From positions 1,426,001 through 1,490,000 of the forward strand of contig NZ_CP107036.1 in NCBI RefSeq assembly GCF_029542085.1: 64,000 nucleotides of DNA, given 5' to 3'. Under the pieces are notes generated by a model. It was not told where the DNA came from and did not search any database. It saw only the letters and a program-made list of their open reading frames with translations. Position numbers and translations under genes: made by a program. Shown here piece by piece: positions 43,535-51,849 of the stretch (the stretch's first letter is position 1; every line of letters begins with the position of its first letter). The stretch is from Sphingobacterium sp. ML3W (GTDB lineage: Bacteria > Bacteroidota > Bacteroidia > Sphingobacteriales > Sphingobacteriaceae).

Positions 43535-44830
43535 TTAAGAAACTAGCCATTCTATATATTTCGAATCGTATTTACTCGAGGTTTTGATCCATTTCTTTTG
43601 AAGTCTAAGATAAACCTTTTGATAGCTTTTATTGTAAGGTATTAAGCTAAACCGCAGCGCACCCAATTTAGTAATACTACTCTGTTTAAGTAAAAATAAG
43701 AGGTATTTTTCATCGACTTCATTAAGTGCCTGATCAAGGTCTTCTACTGTCTCGAATCCAGCTGCAACTAACTCTTCAACATGCTGCTCTAAAAAACTGG
43801 AGCTTTTAAAGTTCCTCAATACTTTATGCTTACTACAATATTGAGTAAGCAGAGGTAATGTTAATCGACTTGCGTCGATCTCAAGCTCAGATTCAATTAA
43901 AGAATCAAGATCAACCTCAAGTACACCTTCTAACGTGCGATCTGCATCCAAAATATTTATTATCTTTCCTGTGTTATAATAAACATTCTCAATATAGTGT
44001 AAATAAGGTTCTTTTGAAGCAGACATCCAATCCTTTTTCGTAGCATCAAAAGTTAAAAAGATCGCATTAGTATTATTATCAACCATATATTTCATAATCT
44101 CATGAATGATAATAAAATCTCCATAAGGGTTTTCAGGTTTTTTCTTAATATCCCCCAATCCTGGAAAAATTATCTTTCTATTTTTTGATATAGATTCGGG
44201 ACTAACATCTTTGGTATCCTTTTTCAAGTTATCAAATTCAGACTTAACTGATTTTAAATACTCTTGGTCTAATCCGTCCAGAATTATACACTTATTAATT
44301 ATGTCAAGAAAAGGATCTTCAAATTTTAGTTTTTTATAGTCGTTGCTTACAGTCTTTATTTTGCCATCAATAGATCCTTTAGCTTTCTCCAAGTTATCTT
44401 TAGCATTTGAAATATCGCTTTCAAAATCTGGATAATCTTTAAGAATGACTTTGTTCTGATTTAAAAAATTATGTATTTTATTCAAAACCTCAGACGTGAA
44501 ATTTCCTGGTATTTTAGCGGTGACATCTTTAAAAAAATTATCAATTACCTCTTCCCTATTTTTGAGAAATTCCTGTTGAACCTGATAGGTCAACACAATT
44601 CGCTGAGTTTTGCTTTTAATAAAAGTTAAGAGTTTTTTTCTCGCTACGAGTGAAATCTCATAATATCTTAGGAGCACATTAGCATCTAAAAATATTGGTG
44701 TATTTGTTTCGAGTCCAATCTCCATATCAATATTTTTGTGATACTCTTTTAAGCAAATACTATATTTCTTTAAGTCATGATATCCTCTTTTGGCAAAAAA
44801 TGAAATCCTTACTCGTTCTTGGTTTTCCAT
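43535..44830 (-). CDS. PIN-like-domain protein (DUF4935 type)
   Basis: 431 residues. The N-terminal 290 residues match the PIN-like fold of DUF4935 proteins: PIFLDANVLLRYYEIS with the first acidic residue D49, a long helical insert (about 100-210), NPYGDFIIIHEIMKYM, then NAIFLTFDATKKDWM with the later Asp residues, and HYIENVYYNTGKIINIL. The C-terminal 140 residues include a helix-hairpin-helix-like ELVAAGFETVEDLDQALNEV. PIN domains are metal-dependent RNases. It is one of a run of minus-strand genes with a kinase and a HEPN protein, which suggests an effector role in defence. Confidence 0.7.
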   Translation of the reverse strand: MENQERVRISFFAKRGYHDLKKYSICLKEYHKNIDMEIGLETNTPIFLDANVLLRYYEISLVARKKLLTFIKSKTQRIVLTYQVQQEFLKNREEVIDNFFKDVTAKIPGNFTSEVLNKIHNFLNQNKVILKDYPDFESDISNAKDNLEKAKGSIDGKIKTVSNDYKKLKFEDPFLDIINKCIILDGLDQEYLKSVKSEFDNLKKDTKDVSPESISKNRKIIFPGLGDIKKKPENPYGDFIIIHEIMKYMVDNNTNAIFLTFDATKKDWMSASKEPYLHYIENVYYNTGKIINILDADRTLEGVLEVDLDSLIESELEIDASRLTLPLLTQYCSKHKVLRNFKSSSFLEQHVEELVAAGFETVEDLDQALNEVDEKYLLFLLKQSSITKLGALRFSLIPYNKSYQKVYLRLQKKWIKTSSKYDSKYIEWLVS

Positions 44831-44929
44831 AAATATAACTCTTGGCTCTGATTAACCGCTTTTTATTAATAATGTTTGAATCATAATTCATTTTCTATTA
44901 AAAATGAATGTCACTTGCTACCTTTAAAT

Positions 44930-45280
44930 CTAAATATTTAATCTCTTGAACTCATCGATTTTATTTATTAAGTTTTCGAGAAATGGGATGGTGTAATATC
45001 GCCCGTTTAATTTTACAAACTTTTCATTTAAATCTATTATCCCATCTTCCCTTGTCCAAACAGGATAATATTCACCTTCTTGCCGAATTTCTATTCTTAT
45101 GATTTTGTCAAGTTTTTCAGCTAGTTCATCACCATAAAGTGTTGTATAGGGAGAAGTTCTCCTATTTTGGTTCCAAAAGGTAAAAGCCCCACTAATCTCG
45201 ATATATTGGATCCGTTGACTTTCCTCGACAACTTTAACCCAATCTTTTTTCAAATCTCTTATAAATTTTTCTAACTCCAT
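44930..45280 (-). CDS. Hypothetical protein, 116 residues
   Basis: Not recognised. MELEKFIRDLKKDWVKVVEESQ at the start and YYTIPFLENLINKIDEFKRLNI at the end are helical, with a central beta segment (KIIRIEIRQEGEYYPVWTREDGIIDL). No membrane segment. It lies between the kinase (111 bp upstream) and PIN (100 bp downstream) genes and could be a small adaptor or antitoxin-like partner. Confidence 0.5.
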   Translation of the reverse strand: MELEKFIRDLKKDWVKVVEESQRIQYIEISGAFTFWNQNRRTSPYTTLYGDELAEKLDKIIRIEIRQEGEYYPVWTREDGIIDLNEKFVKLNGRYYTIPFLENLINKIDEFKRLNI

Positions 45281-45391
45281 TTTTCTTATTCTTTATACAT
45301 AAAAGAAAAGTTTATTTTAACTTTTCTTTCAACATATTAAATTATCTTTTTAATCCCTATAAACACGGAAAAGATTAAAATCTGATATTGA

Positions 45392-47173
45392 TTAAGCATA
45401 AACTTCTTTTAAACCAACAATCTGAGCTATTGTATTTGTTATCTCGAATACACTGCTTATTCTTAATTCTACCATATTCCCAAAGTAAATAGGGTTTTTT
45501 ATTATATCTAAAACATCTCCCTCGAAAATATAATGAGGTTTGGATAGTTCCAGAACATACTTCCTAAATTTCTCATATTGAAGAGTTGTTTTGAAATTTA
45601 TTGAGTAATAATCTTTATCTAACTTATAATAATTTATGTTCCACTGCTTCTGAAATTCTGAAAGAATGATATGTATGTTCTCTTTATTCTTCAAAAAGAA
45701 TTTATCCAATAGGCCATCGCCGTCATCATTAGATTTATAATGTTGCGTATGCTCCCAGTGAATAAAAATATGCTCTTCGAAATTAAGTTCAAACTTCCCC
45801 GCCAAACCATTGAAACCATTTAAAAAAATCTCTAGGTTTTCATGTATTCCATACTTTAAAGCACATACAATGTACAAAATAGGAGCATTCCTAAGTCTGT
45901 ATTCTGCTCTCTTAATTTCTCCCTCAATATCGTTTAAAATTTCTCGACAATGATAATCAGAACAAGAAGCGAAGTATTTTAAAATTTTACCTGATAAATC
46001 TAATAATGACCAGCCATACTCATTTAGACTGTATTCTTTTAAAAATTCAGCCATCCGGCTATAAAGTAATTTATGATTAGAGTTATTTTTGAGGTCTAGA
46101 GACGCGTACCAATTGTCTGCGCGATAAATATTACTTTCATATTCAAACTTTCCTTTACACAATGCGAAAATCTGCTCCTGAACATATAGGTTGAATAAAA
46201 GATCGTCAACAGAATATGTTATCTTCATATGCCAATTGTGATTATAAGATCTTAACTGTTGATTGTTTTTTTTATGCAGTACATATTTCCCAAATAAAAT
46301 ATCTTCGCTGGCTCTTTTTACGATTTGATTTAGTAAAGATTTGCTAATGGTCTTAGGTGCCATCTCTTCCTTAAGATAAAATTCTACTTCATCAATTTCA
46401 TGCTTTATTTTTTTGTAAAGAAATTTTAATTGTGCCTGAACTGTCTCTATATTATACCTGTCCTCCGGTCTTTGGCGCATCATATTCTCTACAAGAGTAT
46501 CTATTTCAAAAAAAAGAGGATAAATATCTGCTATTAACTTAAAGCGTGAGCCAGCGGGATTTTGCTTTGTAAAACATTCGTTTAAAATTAGACCTAAAGC
46601 ATAAATGTCAGCTGCTTTATCAATATTTTTAGCGTTGTTTTTCAATTTTTGCTCAGGAGCCATATAATTACGGTTCGCTAGCAAGTCACTTTTTTTTGTA
46701 TGATGTTGATCTTTAAAATGTGCTATACCAAAGTCAGCCAATACCAGTTCGTTGCCCTCAATAAGGATGTTTTCTGGTTTAATATCTCTATGCAGCACTC
46801 CTTTATTATGGATAAATTTTACTGCGTTGCAAAGTTTTAAAATATACTTAATTAACTTGTCGAAATCACTTTCCGTATCAATTACATCTCTAAGTGTTTT
46901 TGAATAATGAGGCATTACATAACATAACTTCTCTTTATATTCCCCCTGTGAGACTACTTTTACAACGTTTTTATGAACCGTATTCTTGCAGAACGATATC
47001 TCATTTTTAAAGCGAGCTATTTTATCAGAAATTTCTGAATTGATATACTTGATTGCAAAACTATTCCCGTTGGATTCTGCTGTCCAAACAGTACCAGAAC
47101 CACCACTTCCCTTTCGTTCCTTGAGTTTATATTCGATTCCCTCGAATTTTACAATTTCGTTTTTTTTAAACAT
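45392..47173 (-). CDS. Serine/threonine protein kinase with C-terminal sensor region
   Basis: 593 residues. All kinase motifs are intact in the first 260 residues: glycine loop GSGGSGTVW (22-30), AIK lysine at 42, HRDIKPENIL (H128, R129, D130, N135), DFG at 147-149, and MAPEQK with YALGLILNE. The remaining 330 residues match nothing I know; they are helical and mixed, without membrane helices or PASTA repeats. So this is a cytoplasmic kinase, unlike PknB-type cell wall kinases. Kinases of this kind occur in abortive infection systems. It sits between two membrane coiled-coil proteins and PIN/HEPN effectors. Confidence 0.85.
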   Translation of the reverse strand: MFKKNEIVKFEGIEYKLKERKGSGGSGTVWTAESNGNSFAIKYINSEISDKIARFKNEISFCKNTVHKNVVKVVSQGEYKEKLCYVMPHYSKTLRDVIDTESDFDKLIKYILKLCNAVKFIHNKGVLHRDIKPENILIEGNELVLADFGIAHFKDQHHTKKSDLLANRNYMAPEQKLKNNAKNIDKAADIYALGLILNECFTKQNPAGSRFKLIADIYPLFFEIDTLVENMMRQRPEDRYNIETVQAQLKFLYKKIKHEIDEVEFYLKEEMAPKTISKSLLNQIVKRASEDILFGKYVLHKKNNQQLRSYNHNWHMKITYSVDDLLFNLYVQEQIFALCKGKFEYESNIYRADNWYASLDLKNNSNHKLLYSRMAEFLKEYSLNEYGWSLLDLSGKILKYFASCSDYHCREILNDIEGEIKRAEYRLRNAPILYIVCALKYGIHENLEIFLNGFNGLAGKFELNFEEHIFIHWEHTQHYKSNDDGDGLLDKFFLKNKENIHIILSEFQKQWNINYYKLDKDYYSINFKTTLQYEKFRKYVLELSKPHYIFEGDVLDIIKNPIYFGNMVELRISSVFEITNTIAQIVGLKEVYA

Positions 47174-47289
47174 AATTTAAACTATTATAACACTCAATAA
47201 TGTATTATCAGGGTTTCGAATTATATGCCTTTATTTTTGATTGGTATACCAAATCTCATAATTTAGAAAACAAAATTCTTATTTATTTA

Positions 47290-48096
47290 TCAGTCCAAAT
47301 TCCCCCTTAAGTTATCATACTCCCCTAGAAACGTGAAAAAGGTTTCCTCCAATTGATTAGCTTTAACCGACAATTTCATTAGTTTGTTCAGCGCCGAATT
47401 GCATTCTTCTACAAAACTTTCTGTATACTCAGAATCCAATTGTGGATTTTGCAAAAACTTCGAGTTTAAAGATTTTTTAAAAATTGTCTGCTGAAAAGTG
47501 GCAGTTTTCTTTTCTCCCTCTTTTAAAGATTGATACTGTTCTCTTATAATTTTCTTTATATCTATATAAATAGCAGATTTACGCTGTAAAATACTATTTA
47601 TAAGCAGGTGGTTCCCCTGCAAAACTTGAGAAAATTCGTGGTGATAGTTTTCTACATCGCTGTTTACTTTGTCAACTAATAGATCTAATCTTATCAATGA
47701 CTTGTAAGACAAATTGAAATGTTCTGTACTATCAAATCCTGCGACCAAATGTGATACAAAATGATTTTCGTAATCAAGTTTTAGAAGTAATTTTAAGGAC
47801 TGTGGTCTAAAGCTCAGTACTGAGGGGTTAAAATCAAAATTCTCATCACTGATTTTTTCATATTCCCTTTCAATAGCAGAATGAATTTTATCCAATTCCA
47901 CAATTAAAGATTGAATATTGCTTTGATATATTCTTCTTACTGAACGAGATTGGCTATTGGACTTTTCTTCTTCTGCTTGTGCTTGCTTTTTCAACTGATG
48001 TTTCAAGACAAAAAAAGCACCTAAAACCCCAAAAACGGAACCTATAATAGGTACGATAAAATCTTTGGTTAGATCATAAAACGAATGTTCTGACAT
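47290..48096 (-). CDS. Membrane-anchored protein, 268 residues
   Basis: Not recognised. One N-terminal membrane helix (FIVPIIGSVFGVLGAFFVLKHQL, about 13-33) is followed by a charged cytoplasmic part with long helices (KKQAQAEEEKSNSQSRSV, then SNIQSLIVELDKIHSAIEREYEKI, and KLMKLSVKANQLEETFFTFLGEYD). It starts 19 bp after the 450-residue gene, so the two are co-transcribed. Its shape suggests a membrane sensor or effector paired with the next protein. Confidence 0.55.
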   Translation of the reverse strand: MSEHSFYDLTKDFIVPIIGSVFGVLGAFFVLKHQLKKQAQAEEEKSNSQSRSVRRIYQSNIQSLIVELDKIHSAIEREYEKISDENFDFNPSVLSFRPQSLKLLLKLDYENHFVSHLVAGFDSTEHFNLSYKSLIRLDLLVDKVNSDVENYHHEFSQVLQGNHLLINSILQRKSAIYIDIKKIIREQYQSLKEGEKKTATFQQTIFKKSLNSKFLQNPQLDSEYTESFVEECNSALNKLMKLSVKANQLEETFFTFLGEYDNLRGNLD

Positions 48097-48115
48097 AAAA
48101 ATAATCGTAGGGATT

Positions 48116-49468
48116 TTACTTTACACTTTTTATTAAGTCTGCTGTGGATTGCAATAATTCCTTAGCTTTTTCCATCGCTTTCTCTGGAACATTGACTTCT
48201 TCTTTCTCCAAAGATGGTTCTCGGTAAATACCAGATACTGCCTGAATTAAAAGACTGTCTTTAACACTCATATTATCTGGCGTTTCGTCAGATAACATAT
48301 TTGTATAAGAAGTCAAGGTCATCGCGACCGCTGATTTAAATGCATACTGTTCTTGATAATTTCGTTCCTTTTTGTATTGGTTTACACAGAATGCTACTAA
48401 AAACCAACCAGGCGATGTTTTTACTGCATTGATTAGTAAATCAATCCACTTAATTCCAATATCCGAAGGTAAAACTGTAAATACAAGATAGACCCATATT
48501 ATCGTAGAAACAACAGAAATAACAGTTCCAATTATCCAATTTCTCGCATTATTTGATAATTGTTTATTTCGATCATCAAATTTATAGCCTAGGCTACCAT
48601 CGGCGGCCAAACCAATTAGTTTAATAATAGTTTCTTCTTGAGATTTAATATTTTCATGACTTTCTTTGATTTCATCGTTTAAATTCTTATTATCTGTTTC
48701 CAGTTTTAGAATTTTAGCATTTATATTATCAAATTCTTCAAGCTTAATTTGGTATTCTTCATCATAATGTTCGTTAGATTTTTTAATTTCTTTTAGCTCA
48801 TTATTTGACTCTTTTTGTATTGCCTCAATACTTTGCATAGATTCATTTGATTTGCCCAATAGAAGATTTATTTCATTCCCTTTTATTGATAGATCTTTAT
48901 GCAATTCCTGAATATTATCTGCTTTAGAAGTAAAATCTTCGATCAGTTTAGTTATTTTCTCAAATTCTTCACTACTTTCGTCCTTTAAATTTTTAAGTTC
49001 AGCAACACGCTCCTCTAATATTTTGGACAGTAGTTCAACCCTAGTTTCTGCTCCAGCTAAATCAACTCCTCTTAGATTATGAAATTTAATAGATGACTTA
49101 TCCCAAAATCCATGGAATATTTCATAATAAATTATTTTATTTAAAACCTCGGCAGCGGCATCTTTATGAGGAAATACTTGTAAATAAGCAAAAAAATTAG
49201 TTATCTCATTATTGATATCAATTGTTCCATACTCACTTCCAGTATTTATTACATTCGGAAGAAATAGTCCTAGACCTTGTTCCAATTCAATTTTTAATTG
49301 ATTGAACGTCCTATCGTATAATGCTTTAAATTCGCTAGCTTTATAATTTCTAAAGAAGATATCCTCAATATTGTCAGTTTTATTGTTATCAGAAATCAAT
49401 TTATCAAAGTTGAAAGAAAGGATATCTTCTATACCCTTCAATATCCGCTCTTTTTGGCTAATATTCAT
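48116..49468 (-). CDS. Coiled-coil membrane protein, 450 residues
   Basis: Not recognised. The helical N-terminal region is followed by a long coiled coil (about 145-285: SKILEERVAELKNLKDES, then KILKLETDNKNLNDEIKESHENIKSQEE), two membrane helices (about 311-333 and 345-362) and a C-terminal helical tail with a YKKERNYQEQYAFKSAVAMTLTSY segment. It opens the minus-strand run of seven neighbours (450 aa, 268 aa, kinase, 116 aa, PIN, HEPN). A coiled coil next to paired membrane helices fits a membrane-disrupting or signalling role. Confidence 0.55.
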   Translation of the reverse strand: MNISQKERILKGIEDILSFNFDKLISDNNKTDNIEDIFFRNYKASEFKALYDRTFNQLKIELEQGLGLFLPNVINTGSEYGTIDINNEITNFFAYLQVFPHKDAAAEVLNKIIYYEIFHGFWDKSSIKFHNLRGVDLAGAETRVELLSKILEERVAELKNLKDESSEEFEKITKLIEDFTSKADNIQELHKDLSIKGNEINLLLGKSNESMQSIEAIQKESNNELKEIKKSNEHYDEEYQIKLEEFDNINAKILKLETDNKNLNDEIKESHENIKSQEETIIKLIGLAADGSLGYKFDDRNKQLSNNARNWIIGTVISVVSTIIWVYLVFTVLPSDIGIKWIDLLINAVKTSPGWFLVAFCVNQYKKERNYQEQYAFKSAVAMTLTSYTNMLSDETPDNMSVKDSLLIQAVSGIYREPSLEKEEVNVPEKAMEKAKELLQSTADLIKSVK

Positions 49469-49524
49469 TTTGTATTACAATTAATATCAAATTTTATCAG
49501 AATTTTAAATTTATAGATGTTAAG

Positions 49525-49707
49525 ATGGGAATACCTTTGGGAGACTCTAAAGGACTCCAAAGAATCGCTCCTATATCGCTAAAGATATTGGTGCCGATAA
49601 CTACATTGGCTGCTATTGGATCATTATATCGTGAAATCTCCCTCCCTTCGATGGAATTGGTCGTGGTTACTATCATGGCATGCTACTTTTCAATCGGGCA
49701 TGGTTAA
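49525..49707 (+). pseudogene. Orphan fragment carrying the right copy of the flanking repeat
   Basis: A 60-residue frame reads MGIPLGDSKGLQRIAPISLK, then ILVPITTLAAIGSLYREISL and MELVVVTIMACYFSIGHG. It includes the 51-bp element (49596-49646) that recurs at 38292-38342. It looks like the tail of a larger gene cut by the block to its left. No family is recognised. Confidence 0.4.
49596..49646 (+). repeat. Right copy of the 51-bp repeat flanking the defence block
   Basis: Pairs with 38292-38342 in the same orientation, about 11.3 kb apart, with roughly 44 of 51 bases equal. Confidence 0.7.
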
Positions 49708-49744
49708 TACCCAAGCCGAATATAATTATTTATTTTGAATTAAT

Positions 49745-49894
49745 ATGTTTGTCAATATTAACTATCTAGATTATTACACACTTCGTAAGGCTAAGGTATT
49801 GGTTTGGAAGAAAGGCTGGTTACGGGAAACCGTAGTGCTAAATAGTTTTGAAAAAGGATCTTCGTATTGTCTTTATAGAATGACATACATTTAA
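49745..49894 (+). CDS. Small frame, 49 residues
   Basis: MFVNINYLDYYTLRKAKVLV, then WKKGWLRETVVLNSFEKGSSYC and LYRMTYI. It has no recognised family and follows the fragment at 49525-49707; it may be a remnant of the same lost gene region. Doubtful as a functional gene. Confidence 0.25.
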   Translation: MFVNINYLDYYTLRKAKVLVWKKGWLRETVVLNSFEKGSSYCLYRMTYI

Positions 49895-49929
49895 CAGTGC
49901 CTTATATTATTAATAACGATATCAAAAAC

Positions 49930-50373
49930 ATGAAAGCATATTTTATTTTAGCAACAGTAATTTTTACAGCATGCACTTCGCCGTCACGTCAACCAGCATT
50001 GAAGGAAACTCCCGAAGAGGTTATTGAAAACAGTCAACCGACTACAGAGCCCGTTCTGGACTATATGCCAAGAAATTATACTTATGATGAAATAGCTAAA
50101 TATGCGATTGCAACCTTGATGTTTCAGCACCACGATAATTTAACTGTAAAAAATGAAGGGGGAATTTATATTGTGTCTTATTTCAAAGATTCACAACAGT
50201 ATCATTGCAAAATAAAATTTAGTCAGGACCAGATAATATGGGGCGTAGCAGATGGACGGTGGCGGGAGCATCCAATGGATGAGAAGCTATCCTATAAGGA
50301 AGTCGGAAATAAACTACTGATCACCCAGCATTTCACCGACGGCTCTAACTCAATAAAGGAATTTCAAGAATAA
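49930..50373 (+). CDS. Lipoprotein, 147 residues
   Basis: The start at 49930 (MKAYFILATVIFTACTSPSRQ) gives a short signal with lipobox FTAC; an upstream ATG at 49897 would spoil it. After a Pro/Thr/Glu-rich linker comes a small alpha-beta domain (YTYDEIAKYAIATLMFQHHDNLTVKNEGGIYIVSYFKDSQQYHCKIKFSQDQIIWGVADGRWREHP). No family is recognised, but the domain could be a small immunity- or binding-type fold. A membrane protein gene follows 10 bp later. Confidence 0.6.
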   Translation: MKAYFILATVIFTACTSPSRQPALKETPEEVIENSQPTTEPVLDYMPRNYTYDEIAKYAIATLMFQHHDNLTVKNEGGIYIVSYFKDSQQYHCKIKFSQDQIIWGVADGRWREHPMDEKLSYKEVGNKLLITQHFTDGSNSIKEFQE

Positions 50374-50383
50374 TTCTTTGAAT

Positions 50384-50611
50384 ATGGCACAAAGAAAACC
50401 TTACAATCCAAACACGAAATATGGTCGTCGCAAATTAAGGGAAGATCATTACCGTCGGGTGGCAAATATGACAGACGATGAAAGAAGCAAACTGGAAGGC
50501 AATACCATTGGATGTATGCTATTGTTTATCATCATAGGTGGTTTAATTGTATTTTTTCTATTTGGCGGAGACGGACTTATGAGATGGCTTGGTGGAAAAC
50601 ACCCTTATTAA
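50384..50611 (+). CDS. Small single-pass membrane protein, 75 residues
   Basis: A basic cytoplasmic N-terminus (MAQRKPYNPNTKYGRRKLREDHYRRVANM) is followed by one membrane helix (IGCMLLFIIIGGLIVFFLFGG) and a short tail. It lies 10 bp after the lipoprotein gene and is probably co-transcribed. Function unknown. Confidence 0.5.
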   Translation: MAQRKPYNPNTKYGRRKLREDHYRRVANMTDDERSKLEGNTIGCMLLFIIIGGLIVFFLFGGDGLMRWLGGKHPY

Positions 50612-50703
50612 ACAATCCATTTAAACTCTAGATAGCTTAGAGTATAGGGAGCCATAGCAACTCATAAAATTTAACCACGGTATATACTTAATAAAATACT
50701 ATA

Positions 50704-51420
50704 ATGAAAAGATTTTTATTCATATCACTGAGTGCAACAATACTGTTTGCTAGCTGTCTAAATTCAGAAACAACTGAGTCTACTGAGTTGACAGACACAA
50801 CCAATGATGAAACAAGTATTGCGGCGCCAACTAAACTAAGCGGATACATGGTATCACCGCCAACCATTTCTACGACACCAACAAAAACCTTATATAGAGC
50901 CGACATCATATTAAAGGGTGACGATGGATTAAACGATGAAAACAATAAACAGCTCCTACTCCATCTTTATGATTCCATAAAGAATAGTGATGCAAGCCCG
51001 AATGCAGTCAGTCTATTTCTATTTCAAACGGAAGAGCACAGTAAAAGTGGTATGGGACAATGGGTTGCAAGGCTTTCAAAGGCTAAAAACGATGGTGAAC
51101 CTACCGTAGCTGCACAGCATTTTAAAATTCCTTCGCCTCAAAATGCACCATCTTATCGTAAATCACTTACACTTGAAATTCGAAAAGAGATATTTAAGGA
51201 GATTATCCAGGCAGAGGACAAGTCGATGCAAGAGGCCGAAAGAAAGTATCCATTGACGAGCTTTAGTAATGCGGAGAAGAATGATACTTATCAACATCAG
51301 TTAGCAAAAAAGTTCAAAGCTGAGATTCAAAAGAAATATAAAGTAGACCAGAAAATACTTAAAGCGATATCATCAGAAGGATTGGAATATAATTGGCCAA
51401 TGCCTGCAATGAAGAGGTAA
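50704..51420 (+). CDS. Lipoprotein, 238 residues
   Basis: Signal MKRFLFISLSATILFASC with lipobox FASC at Cys18, then a Thr/Glu/Ser-rich linker to about 40. A domain follows whose segments TLYRADIILKGDDGLNDENNKQLLLHLYDSIK, then NAVSLFLFQTEEHSKSGMGQWVARLSKAKNDGEP resemble the small DUF4875-like or secreted hypothetical domains often seen in Bacteroidota islands; this match is weak. A C-terminal helical part ends in EGLEYNWPMPAMKR. Transcribed alone. Confidence 0.5.
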   Translation: MKRFLFISLSATILFASCLNSETTESTELTDTTNDETSIAAPTKLSGYMVSPPTISTTPTKTLYRADIILKGDDGLNDENNKQLLLHLYDSIKNSDASPNAVSLFLFQTEEHSKSGMGQWVARLSKAKNDGEPTVAAQHFKIPSPQNAPSYRKSLTLEIRKEIFKEIIQAEDKSMQEAERKYPLTSFSNAEKNDTYQHQLAKKFKAEIQKKYKVDQKILKAISSEGLEYNWPMPAMKR

Positions 51421-51522
51421 AACAAAACAAGAGAGCAATCCAGCGAGAACAAAAGAATAAAATATCCAAAATAAAACTATAATTTTATATAATGAATAGC
51501 CAATTTCAAAAAAAACTCTATC

Positions 51523-51849
51523 ATGATTGAACGATTAATTAATCATTCAATTACTAAAATTATAGAGGAATTTGCTGATATTTTCAATGAGTTCGAAATT
51601 ATGAGTCTTTATATTTTTGGTAATACTATATCAGGAAAAGATATAGATCTAGTAATGGTTTCCGATTCTTTTAAAGGGATATCTCTCCATAAAAGAAAGT
51701 TACTTGTGCAAAAAAGCAGCAAAAAAATAGACCCTATTTGTTTCACTTGTTGGGAATTTGAGAAATTTAAATTGTCTAACTCATCATTATGGAAAGAATT
51801 TATCAAAAGCGGAATATTAATATATGGATGTGAGAGAAGATTTAATTGA
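51523..51849 (+). CDS. MNT-type nucleotidyltransferase-domain protein
   Basis: A 108-residue minimal nucleotidyltransferase. LYIFGNTISGKDIDLVMVSD carries the DxD pair, but the usual GS just before it is GN; a third acid may be the Asp in KKIDPICF. Such small NTases are the antitoxin halves of HEPN-MNT pairs or modify partner proteins or tRNA. Its stop lies inside the next gene (26-nt overlap), so the two are translationally coupled. It opens a four-gene plus-strand unit ending in a helicase-nuclease. Confidence 0.65.
   Translation: MIERLINHSITKIIEEFADIFNEFEIMSLYIFGNTISGKDIDLVMVSDSFKGISLHKRKLLVQKSSKKIDPICFTCWEFEKFKLSNSSLWKEFIKSGILIYGCERRFN

Noticed and set aside
45392..47173. Kinase as a PknB-type cell wall regulator
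   Set aside because: It has no membrane helix or PASTA domain and its neighbours are defence-like, not division genes.
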